This document shows positions 1-5,801 of a DNA stretch of 6,314 nt, one piece after another. The position numbers and the translations under genes were made by a program. This stretch comes from an uncultured Collinsella sp. (GTDB lineage Bacteria; Actinomycetota; Coriobacteriia; Coriobacteriales; Coriobacteriaceae). The stretch is taken from contig URKT01000103.1 in NCBI GenBank assembly GCA_900548495.1, forward strand, positions 1 through 6,314, read 5' to 3'. The notes beneath the pieces are model-generated. The model saw only the letters and a program-made list of their open reading frames with translations, was not told where the DNA came from and searched no databases. Positions within the stretch are counted from its first letter, which is position 1. Every line of letters begins with the position of its first letter.

Positions 1-32
1 CGTCGGCAGCGTCAGATGTGTATAAGAGACAG
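1..32 (+). other. Nextera Read 1 adapter with Tn5 mosaic end (artefact)
   Basis: Bases 1-13 (CGTCGGCAGCGTC) are the Nextera Read 1 tail lacking only its first T. Bases 14-32 (AGATGTGTATAAGAGACAG) are the 19-bp Tn5 mosaic end used in tagmentation libraries. This is library-preparation sequence, not genome. Genomic sequence starts at 33, inside aroC. Together with the copy at the right end it forms a perfect 32-bp terminal inverted repeat that must not be read as an insertion sequence. Confidence 0.98.
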
Positions 33-1045
33 ATGCATGGATCGTGGCGGCCGTGGACCGAGAGCTCGGCATTTTCCATAGCGTCCATGTCCACCGTCTG
101 CTGCTCGCGGCCAATGGAGGGCGTGGGCTTTACGGCCATGCGCCACATGACAGGCGCACCGGTCGAAATGCCACCCAGGATGCCGCCGGCGTTGTTGGAC
201 TCGACCGTAATCTTGCCGGTCTCGGCGTCGATGCGATACGGATCGTTGTTCTCGCTGCCGCGCATGGCGGCGACGGCAAAGCCCATACCAAACTCCACGC
301 CCTTCACGGCGGGAATCCCAAACGCGATCTGCGCGATGCGGTTCTCGATGCCGTCGAACATGGGGTCGCCGATGCCCGCGGGCAGGCCGTAGATGCCGCA
401 CTCCACGATGCCGCCGATGCTGTCGAGCTCATCGCGCGCGGCAAGGATCTCCTCGCGCATGCGACCGGCAGCTGCGGGGTCAATGCACGGCAGGTCGTTC
501 GAAAGGATCGCCTTGCGGTCGGCCTCGCGATAGACCATGTCGTCCATGGGCAGATCGGAGATGCCACCGATCTGCGCCACGTGCGCCATCACGTTAATGC
601 CGCGGGCCTCGAGCGCCTGCAGCGCGATACCGCCTGCGATGCACAGGGGCGCCGTCAGGCGGCCGGAGAAGTGTCCGCCGCCGGCGACGTCGTGCATGTT
701 GTGGTACTTCACGCGTGCCGGGAAATCCGCATGGCCCGGGCGGGGCTTGCGGCGCAGCTCGGAGTAGTCCTTGGAGCGCGTGTTGGTGTTCTCGATGATC
801 ACGGCGATAGGCGCGCCCGTGGTGTGTCCGTCAACTATGCCGGCGATAATGTGGGCGGTATCGGCCTCACGGCGCTTGGTTGCGGTCTCGTCGCGGCCGG
901 GGGCGCGTCGGTCCAAAAAGGCCTGCAGCTGCTCCTGGTCAATGGCAATACCGGCAGGAATGCCGTCGAGTGAGCAGCCGATAGCAGGGGAGTGCGACTG
1001 GCCGAAAATGCTCAGATGCAAAACGTTGCCAAAGGTCGAGGACAT
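33..1045 (-). CDS. aroC: Chorismate synthase, 3' end missing
   Basis: Catalyses the last common step of the shikimate pathway: EPSP to chorismate plus phosphate, in the cytoplasm, with reduced FMN. Reading from ATG at 1045 gives 337 full codons before the adapter cuts the gene; the family is usually about 360-400 residues, so some 25-40 C-terminal residues are missing. Visible motifs are GQSHS (15-19, active-site His18), PGHAD (103-107, His105), GGGHFSGR (122-129), an SNNAGGILGGISTG block (283-296) and RHDPC (333-337, with the conserved Asp335), where the sequence stops. The first two signatures differ from the textbook GESHG and GGRSSAR forms but match my memory of Clostridia and Coriobacteriia enzymes. 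The start is set by AGGAGG at 1052-1057, six bases upstream and inside the end of aroA. Only 1 nt separates it from the aroA stop, so the two are probably translationally coupled. Identity is certain; only the end is unknown. Confidence 0.96.
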
Positions 1046-1046
1046 G

Positions 1047-2366
1047 CTATTCCTCCTCGAGCGTGACCTTGCCGCCCAGCAGGCGGTAGTGGTCGAAGAA
1101 ATCGGGATAGGACTTGTTGACGGCCTCGGCGCCGTGGATCACGACCTCGCCGGTGGCGCGGCTCGCGGCGATGGCGGCCATCATGGCGATGCGGTGATCG
1201 TTGTGCGAATCGACCTCGCCACCGGTAAGGGCATCGACGCCCTTGATGATGAGGTCGTCACCGGCGATGCGCACCTGCGCGCCCAGCGCGGTGAGCTCGC
1301 GGGTGGTGGTGACCAGGCGGTCAGATTCCTTGATGCGCAGGCGCGCGCAGTCACGGATGAACGTGCGGCCCTGAGCCAGCGATGCCACGGCCGAGATGAC
1401 GGGTACTAAGTCCGGAATGTCGTGGGCGCTCATCTCAAAGCCGGCGAGCTTGTCGGACTGGACGGTGGCGGCGTTCGTGGAGCGCACGATGCGGGCGCCA
1501 AAGCGCGAAAGCGCGGCGAGCACATTGCGGTCGCCCTGTGCGGAGCTCAGCGACACGCCCTCGACGGTGATGGGGTCGGTGCCGATGGCGCCGGCACACA
1601 GCCAAAAGGCGGCGTTGGACCAGTCTCCCTCGACGGCTACGCTGCCGGGCGTGCGGTACGAGCCGCTGCTCACGCGGAAGTTCGTGACCTCGGGCTGGCC
1701 GTCCTTGTCCGGAATGCGCTCGACGTTGACCTCGACGCCGAAGGCCTTCATGGCCTGGATGGTCAGGTTGATGTAGGGGCGGCTCTCGATGAGGCCGGTC
1801 ACCTGCACGCAGGAGGGCTGGGCCAGCAGCGGGGCAGCCAGCAGCAGGCCGGAGATATACTGCGAGCTCACGTTGCCCGGAAGCACAAAGGTGCCCGGGC
1901 GCATGCGGCCGCTCGTTTTGAGCGGAAAACCGCCCAGGCCCTGCAGGTCGCAACCGGCGGCAATGATCTCGTCGGAGAGCGGGGAGAGCGGGCGAGCACC
2001 CAGGCGGCCCTGACCCACGAAGGTGGCCTCCGCGCCTAGCGCGCAGGCGACAGGCAGCATGAAGCGCAGTGTGGAGCCACTCTCACCGCAGTCGAGCGTG
2101 CCGCCGGCAAGGGCCTTAAGCAGGCCAAATTCAATGCTCTTCATGGTGGGATGGACCTGGAAGCCGTCCTCGACGGTCTCGATGCGGGCGCCGAGCGCCG
2201 TGAGGCAGCGCACCGTGGCCTCGATATCGGCGCAGGTGGTGTTGCAGGTAACGTGCGTCTCGCCGTTGGCAAGCGCGGCGCAGATGATGAGGCGATGCGC
2301 CATCGATTTGGACGCGATGGCGGGAACAGTGCCCTTGAGCGGGGACGGGGTGATGCGGGCTAACAT
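1047..2366 (-). CDS. aroA: 3-phosphoshikimate 1-carboxyvinyltransferase (EPSP synthase)
   Basis: Transfers the enolpyruvyl group of PEP to shikimate-3-phosphate to make EPSP, the substrate of the next gene, aroC. The chosen start gives 439 residues, close to the 427 of the E. coli enzyme. Motifs in order: SKSMAHR (19-25, substrate-binding Lys20 and Arg25), GESGSTLRF (94-102, the PEP/glyphosate loop), SSQY (167-170), VEGDWSNA (245-252), DIPD (316-319, Asp319 matching the E. coli catalytic Asp313), RIKESDR (344-350), NDHRIAM (389-395) and NKSYPDFF (417-424). All key residues are present. An in-frame ATG at 2447 exists, but its extension lies wholly inside aroB and resembles nothing in the family. 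ATG at 2366 has AAGGGAG ten bases upstream (2377-2383) and begins at the usual family N-terminus. It overlaps the end of aroB by 7 nt. In the loop, Phe102 replaces the Pro101 of E. coli, and Ser98 replaces Thr97. Confidence 0.97.
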   Translation of the reverse strand: MLARITPSPLKGTVPAIASKSMAHRLIICAALANGETHVTCNTTCADIEATVRCLTALGARIETVEDGFQVHPTMKSIEFGLLKALAGGTLDCGESGSTLRFMLPVACALGAEATFVGQGRLGARPLSPLSDEIIAAGCDLQGLGGFPLKTSGRMRPGTFVLPGNVSSQYISGLLLAAPLLAQPSCVQVTGLIESRPYINLTIQAMKAFGVEVNVERIPDKDGQPEVTNFRVSSGSYRTPGSVAVEGDWSNAAFWLCAGAIGTDPITVEGVSLSSAQGDRNVLAALSRFGARIVRSTNAATVQSDKLAGFEMSAHDIPDLVPVISAVASLAQGRTFIRDCARLRIKESDRLVTTTRELTALGAQVRIAGDDLIIKGVDALTGGEVDSHNDHRIAMMAAIAASRATGEVVIHGAEAVNKSYPDFFDHYRLLGGKVTLEEE

Positions 2367-3466
2367 GCGGATGCGTCTCCCTTCTGGCCGAGGCCCTCGG
2401 CAATCAAATCGTGGAAGGTGGAAAGCGGCGTGCGGTCGATGCTGCAACGGCCAATGCCGTGTGGAATTACCAGGTCGATGGTGTCGCCCGCGCGCTTTTT
2501 GTCGTGGAGCGCCTCGGTAAAGACGGCATCGGCATCTAGGTCGCAGCGGGTCTTGAGGCCGTGGCGGGCGCAGAGCTCCTCAATACGATCGGGCAGCCCG
2601 ACGTCGCAAATGCCGTGCAGGGCTGCGGCACGCGTGATGATGCCCATGCCAATCGACACGCAGTTGCCGTGGCCGAGCTCAAAGTGCTCGCAGGCTTCGA
2701 CGGCGTGCCCGGCGCTGTGGCCAAAGTTGAGGAGCTTGCGCTGATTGGTTTCGCGCTCGTCGGCAACGACCACGGCGCGCTTAATGTCGATATTGCGGGC
2801 GATGATGAGCGCCACGCGGGCCACGTCGCGGTTCAGCAGCTCAAGCGTGAGCGGGGTCTTCTCCAGCTCGGCGAAGAGCTCGGGGTCGGCGATCACGGCG
2901 TGCTTGACGACCTCGCCGCAGCCGTCGGCGAACTGCTCGGGCGTGAGGGTCGCCAGGCACCCCACGTCAGCGATGACCACGCTCGGCTGCCAAAAGGCGC
3001 CGGCCAGGTTCTTGCCGGCTGCCAGGTCGATGGCCGTCTTGCCGCCGACCGACGAATCCACCATGGCGAGCAGGCTTGTGGGAATCTGCACAAACTTGCA
3101 GCCGCGCATGTAGGTGGCGGCCGCAAAGCCCGCCACATCGCCCACGACGCCGCCGCCGAGCGCCACGATCACGTCGGAGCGCGAAAGCTCGTGCTCGGCC
3201 ACAAACTCCAAAATGGCAACGTAGGTCTCGGCACGCTTATGGGCCTCGCCGGCCTCGAAGGTGCAGATGCTCACCTCGTAGCCTGCGGATTCGAGGCTCT
3301 GCTTAACGGGCATCTGGTAGAGGGGGCCTACGTTGGTGTCCGTCACGATGACGGCGCGCGAGCCGCCGGCGGTGGCGCGGACGAGCGGGCCTGCCTGCTC
3401 CAGCAAAAACGTGCCCACATGCACCTGGTAGGGGCGTGCGGTGTCGATATCGATGGTAATCGCCAT
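2360..3466 (-). CDS. aroB: 3-dehydroquinate synthase
   Basis: Converts DAHP, the product of aroF in this operon, to 3-dehydroquinate, using NAD and a divalent metal, in the cytoplasm. It is 368 residues, a normal single-domain length. Motifs: EAGEAHK (71-77), the glycine-rich NAD site LGGGVVGDVAGF (103-114), QIPTSLLAMVDSSVGGKT (127-144), GKNLAGAFWQP (151-161), GCGEVVKHA (182-190, metal ligand Glu185 and Lys188), LNFGHSAGHAVE (246-257, His250 and His254), GHGNCVSIGM (265-274, metal ligand His266) and HDKKRAG (321-327). The glutamate usual after the last metal-binding His-Gly pair is Asn268 here, a variation I do not consider inactivating. The start is supported by AAAGGA nine bases upstream. 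It lies 36 nt after tyrA and overlaps aroA by 7 nt, which suggests coupled translation into aroA. Confidence 0.97.
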   Translation of the reverse strand: MAITIDIDTARPYQVHVGTFLLEQAGPLVRATAGGSRAVIVTDTNVGPLYQMPVKQSLESAGYEVSICTFEAGEAHKRAETYVAILEFVAEHELSRSDVIVALGGGVVGDVAGFAAATYMRGCKFVQIPTSLLAMVDSSVGGKTAIDLAAGKNLAGAFWQPSVVIADVGCLATLTPEQFADGCGEVVKHAVIADPELFAELEKTPLTLELLNRDVARVALIIARNIDIKRAVVVADERETNQRKLLNFGHSAGHAVEACEHFELGHGNCVSIGMGIITRAAALHGICDVGLPDRIEELCARHGLKTRCDLDADAVFTEALHDKKRAGDTIDLVIPHGIGRCSIDRTPLSTFHDLIAEGLGQKGDASAC

Positions 3467-3502
3467 AAGCTTCGGTCCTTTCGACCTGGCGTGATGGGTG
3501 GT

Positions 3503-4417
3503 CTAGTGGGAGGCCTCGTCGTCGAGCGCGCGCTTGATGCGGTCGCCCTCGGCAAGGAGATTCTCCAGATAGCGCTGGTCGCGGTCCTTAAGGGCGCGGC
3601 TGTAGGCGCCGAGCGATTCAATCAGATGGTCGATCTCGAAGGCGAGCGCGTCGGCGTCGTCGATCATGAGCTCGGACCACATCTGCGGATTGAGGTGTGC
3701 CACGCGGGTGAGGTCGCGGTAGCTGCCGGCCGAAAAGCCGTGGTGGACCTGAGCGGTCGGGCTCTTAACATAGGCGTTGGATACCACGTGCGCAAGCTGG
3801 CTCGTGAAGGCGATGACGCGGTCGTGCTCGGCGGCGCTCGTTACGCTGAACTTGCCAAAGCCTAAGGGACGTACCATCTCGCGCACCTGGCCCAAAAGCT
3901 CCAGCTTAAGTGCGTCGTCCACTGCGGGCGGTACGAGCACGAGCGGTGCGTCCTGGAACAGGCCGGCGCGGGAATGCGCGTAGCCCGAGAACTGCGTGCC
4001 CGCCATGGGGTGCGCGCCCACAAAGTAAAAACCGTGCTCGCGGGCAAGCTCAAAGGCGCGCTCGCACACGATGCCCTTGACGCCCACGGTGTCGATCACC
4101 ACGGGCCCCATGATGGCCTCGGTGTCGGTGGCGTCGGCGAGTGCCTGGGCGTGCGCCTCGAGCCACTCGATGCAGGCCTCGGGGTAGCATGCCAGGACGA
4201 TGATGTCGCATTCGCCGAGCGTCTCGTCGTTGAGCTCGCCGGCAACGGTACCCATACTGGCGGCCGTCATGACGTCGTCATCGGGGTCCCAGGCCAGCAC
4301 GCGGACGCCCGCCTGCGCATAGCCGCGGGCAAAGCTGCCGCCGATGAGGCCCAGGCCCACGATACCGGCGCACTTGGGGCCACCCTGGTTAACGCGTGCG
4401 TTTCTCACCGTACCCAT
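3503..4417 (-). CDS. tyrA: Prephenate dehydrogenase (single-domain, no ACT domain)
   Basis: Oxidatively decarboxylates prephenate to 4-hydroxyphenylpyruvate, the precursor of tyrosine, using NAD(P)+. It is 304 residues. The N-terminal Rossmann fold shows GIVGLGLIGGSF (18-29) with an acidic Asp44 at the end of the second strand, favouring NAD. The C-terminal helical domain carries GAHPMAG (134-140, catalytic His136), TSQLAH (205-210, His210) and SYRDLTR (232-238, Arg238), matching His147, His217 and Arg250 of the Aquifex enzyme. The first His of the common SHLPH motif is Gln here. There is no chorismate mutase domain and no C-terminal ACT domain, so regulation by tyrosine would have to act elsewhere, plausibly on aroF. 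The start is fixed by AGGAG (4424-4428) six bases upstream, overlapping the aroF stop region; the intergenic gap is 3 nt. Arogenate dehydrogenase specificity cannot be excluded from sequence. Confidence 0.94.
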   Translation of the reverse strand: MGTVRNARVNQGGPKCAGIVGLGLIGGSFARGYAQAGVRVLAWDPDDDVMTAASMGTVAGELNDETLGECDIIVLACYPEACIEWLEAHAQALADATDTEAIMGPVVIDTVGVKGIVCERAFELAREHGFYFVGAHPMAGTQFSGYAHSRAGLFQDAPLVLVPPAVDDALKLELLGQVREMVRPLGFGKFSVTSAAEHDRVIAFTSQLAHVVSNAYVKSPTAQVHHGFSAGSYRDLTRVAHLNPQMWSELMIDDADALAFEIDHLIESLGAYSRALKDRDQRYLENLLAEGDRIKRALDDEASH

Positions 4418-4420
4418 GGG

Positions 4421-5446
4421 CTACTCCTGAACGGTCTCTTGGCAGACGACCTCGCGGATGGCGCGGATGCGGCGCATGGTGTCGTCGAACTGGTCGGGGG
4501 TGAGTGCCTGAGCGCCGTCAGACCAAGCGTGGCTCGGGTCGTCGTGGACCTCGATCTCCAGACCGTTGGCGCCGCAGGCAGTCGCGGCGAGCGCCATGGG
4601 CTCAACATAGCGGGTGTAACCGGTGGCGTGGCTGGGGTCGGCGACGACGGGCAGGTGCGACAGGTGGTGCAGCACCGGCACGGCGTTGAGGTCGAATGTG
4701 TTGCGGGTGCGGGTTTCGAAGGTACGGATGCCGCGCTCGCACAGGATGACGTTGTCGTTGCCCTCGCTCATGATGTACTCGGCTGCCATAAGCAGCTCGT
4801 CGACGGTGCCGGACATTCCGCGCTTGAGCAGGACCGGGGTCTTGGTCTTGCCGACCTCCTTGAGCAGGGGGAAGTTCTGGGCGTTGCGAGCGCCAATCTG
4901 CATGACGTCGATCTTCTTGTCGAGGAAGACCTGCACGTCGCGCGGGTCCATGATCTCGGTGACGATCGGCATGTCGAGCTCGGCGGATGCCTCGCACAGC
5001 AGGTCCAGGCCGGCGGGGCCCATGCCCTGGTAGGCGTACGGGGAGGTGCGGGGCTTGTAGGCGCCGCCGCGCAGCATCGTGGCGCCGGCGGCCTTCACGC
5101 GGCGGGCGATGCGGATGAGGTTCTCGCCCTCGACGGAGCACGGGCCGGCGATGACCTGGAACTGGTCGCCGCCGATCTTGACGCCGTGGCCGCAGTCGAT
5201 GACGGAGTCCTCGGGGTGGAACTTGCGGTTGGCGCGCTTGAACGGCTCGGAGACGCGCTGCACGCGCTCGACGACGTCCATGGACTCGAGCAGGAACGGG
5301 TCGATCTTGGTCGTATCGCCCACCAGGCCGATGATGGTCTCGTTCTCGCCGCGCGAGACGTCGGTCTTGAGTCCTTTTTTCTCGATCCAGCTGACGATGT
5401 GGCTTACGGCCTCGTCGCTGGCGCTCTGCTTTAAAATCGCAATCAT
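4421..5446 (-). CDS. aroF: 3-deoxy-7-phosphoheptulonate (DAHP) synthase, type I-beta with N-terminal regulatory domain
   Basis: Condenses PEP and erythrose-4-phosphate to DAHP, the committed first step of the shikimate pathway. From ATG at 5446 it is 341 residues and aligns by eye end to end with the Thermotoga maritima type I-beta enzyme (about 338). Residues 1 to about 70 match its ferredoxin-like regulatory domain, which in that enzyme mediates tyrosine/phenylalanine inhibition; feedback control here is inferred. The barrel carries GPCSVE (101-106, metal-ligand Cys103), YKPRTSPY (130-137, Lys131), QIGARNAQN (193-201), LKRG (207-210), DPSH (270-273, His273), EIEVH (297-301, Glu299) and WSDG (308-311, Asp310), so all catalytic and metal residues are present. 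An in-frame ATG at 5518 would add 24 residues with no family counterpart and no visible ribosome site. ATG at 5446 has GAGAGG six bases upstream (5453-5458). It is the first gene of the operon. Confidence 0.96.
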   Translation of the reverse strand: MIAILKQSASDEAVSHIVSWIEKKGLKTDVSRGENETIIGLVGDTTKIDPFLLESMDVVERVQRVSEPFKRANRKFHPEDSVIDCGHGVKIGGDQFQVIAGPCSVEGENLIRIARRVKAAGATMLRGGAYKPRTSPYAYQGMGPAGLDLLCEASAELDMPIVTEIMDPRDVQVFLDKKIDVMQIGARNAQNFPLLKEVGKTKTPVLLKRGMSGTVDELLMAAEYIMSEGNDNVILCERGIRTFETRTRNTFDLNAVPVLHHLSHLPVVADPSHATGYTRYVEPMALAATACGANGLEIEVHDDPSHAWSDGAQALTPDQFDDTMRRIRAIREVVCQETVQE

Positions 5447-5479
5447 GGTGTGCCTCTCACCTCGATGGATAACCCTTGC

Positions 5480-5503
5480 AAAAACGGCCCGCATCGCGAG
5501 CCG
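5480..5503 (-). terminator. Hairpin plus T-run in the aroF leader, possible attenuator
   Basis: Read on the minus strand, CGGCTCGC (5503-5496), a GAT loop and GCGGGCCG (5492-5485) form an 8-bp stem with one G-U pair, followed at once by five T (5484-5480). This has the form of an intrinsic terminator facing the aro operon, ending 33 nt before the aroF start codon. There is no T-run in the other direction. No minus-strand gene lies upstream for it to terminate, so a leader terminator is plausible. The T-run is short and the possible -10 at 5505-5510 is almost adjacent, so its function is unproven. Confidence 0.45.
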
Positions 5504-5504
5504 C

Positions 5505-5510
5505 ATTATA
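5505..5510 (-). promoter_or_regulatory. Possible -10 element for the aroF-tyrA-aroB-aroA-aroC operon
   Basis: The minus strand carries a perfect TATAAT here, 58 nt before the aroF start. No good -35 hexamer is found 16-18 bp upstream and there is no extended -10 TG. A second weak candidate, TATAAA at 5529-5524, lies about 14 bp further upstream and also lacks a clear -35. A start from TATAAT would fall inside the hairpin at 5485-5503, so only the upstream candidate would place the whole hairpin in the transcript. Confidence 0.35.
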
Positions 5511-5539
5511 TGGTGCATGAGAGTTTATACTATCTGACT

Positions 5540-5559
5540 CGCTTTTGCCGCCTAAAGCG
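5540..5559. repeat. Short inverted repeat upstream of the aro operon
   Basis: CGCTTT (5540-5545) and AAAGCG (5554-5559) form a perfect 6-bp dyad around an 8-bp GC-rich spacer. It lies in the divergent region, about 30 bp upstream of the minus-strand TATAAT and about 70 bp upstream of the tRNA promoter -10. It could be an operator half-site pair, but in such GC-rich DNA a repeat this short may be chance. Confidence 0.2.
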
Positions 5560-5608
5560 CGCCGTCGCGCCGCGTCTCCCACGTAATTGCAAAGCTTTTT
5601 CTATTATT

Positions 5609-5638
5609 TTGTTAGCCCGTGGCGCACTTGGGTATAAT
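5609..5638 (+). promoter_or_regulatory. Promoter of the tRNA-Arg gene
   Basis: A perfect -10 TATAAT (5633-5638) lies 18 bp after a -35-like TTGTTA (5609-5614, four of six consensus bases). An AT-rich stretch at about 5585-5610 immediately upstream resembles an UP element, which is typical of strong stable-RNA promoters and stands out in this GC-rich contig. The predicted start is near 5645, leaving a very short leader before the tRNA at 5650. Confidence 0.75.
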
Positions 5639-5649
5639 GCCTACCGTTC

Positions 5650-5726
5650 GCCCTATTAGCTCAGGGGATTAGAGCGTCTGCCTCCGGAGCAGAAGGCCGT
5701 TGGTTCGAATCCAACATGGGGCACCA
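5650..5726 (+). tRNA. tRNA-Arg, anticodon CCG
   Basis: A full cloverleaf can be folded by hand. The acceptor stem GCCCTAT pairs with ATGGGGC (one G-U). The D arm is GCTC-AGGGGATTA-GAGC. The anticodon stem is TCTGC/GCAGA with loop CTCCGGA, placing anticodon CCG at 5684-5686, which reads the arginine codon CGG. The variable loop is AGGCC, the T arm GTTGG-TTCGAAT-CCAAC, the discriminator base A, and CCA is encoded (5724-5726). It is a single-gene unit with its own promoter and terminator, transcribed away from the aro operon. No att-like repeat of its 3' end is seen in the window. Confidence 0.97.
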
Positions 5727-5737
5727 TCGAACGTAAG

Positions 5738-5770
5738 ACCGTCCGAACCTCGCATGGTCCGGGCGGTTTT
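5738..5770 (+). terminator. Intrinsic terminator of the tRNA-Arg gene
   Basis: ACCGTCCGAACC (5738-5749) pairs with GGTCCGGGCGGT (5756-5767) around a TCGCAT loop, giving eleven of twelve paired positions with one G-U and one A-C mismatch. It is followed by a T-rich tail (TTTTCTTAT counting the last stem base, from 5767). It starts 11 nt after the tRNA CCA end and ends about 30 nt before the ATPase start codon. Confidence 0.85.
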
Positions 5771-5801
5771 CTTATACCGACGCGACGTGATGGGACGTGG
5801 T

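Noticed and set aside
44..973. 309-codon open frame on the plus strand, opposite aroC
   Set aside because: It lies antisense to chorismate synthase and has a shadow-type composition without motifs.
3474..3486. Small hairpin (GGTC-N5-GACC) whose loop overlaps the aroB ribosome site
   Set aside because: A 4-bp stem is too weak to claim translational control, and such stems are common by chance in this base composition.
2561..3865. 434-codon open frame on the plus strand, opposite aroB and tyrA
   Set aside because: Same composition artefact; it spans the real tyrA-aroB gap and shows no family motif.
3974..5434. 486-codon open frame on the plus strand, opposite aroF and tyrA
   Set aside because: Its translation is low-complexity (rich in A, V, G, D, H, L) with no motifs, and it is antisense to two genes whose catalytic residues are all intact. 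Long antisense frames are normal in GC-rich coding DNA.
5447..5518. N-terminal extension of DAHP synthase from ATG 5518, or a leader peptide
   Set aside because: It has no ribosome site, no family counterpart, and no run of aromatic residues typical of an attenuation leader peptide. The start at 5446 matches the family N-terminus.
5557..5570. GC-only stem-loop GCGCG-CCGT-CGCGC between the two divergent promoters
   Set aside because: No T-run follows on either strand and its two-letter composition makes the symmetry likely to be chance.
5450..5659. Small plus-strand open frame of 69 codons across the intergenic region
   Set aside because: It ends inside the tRNA gene, crosses the tRNA promoter and has no ribosome site or recognisable product.
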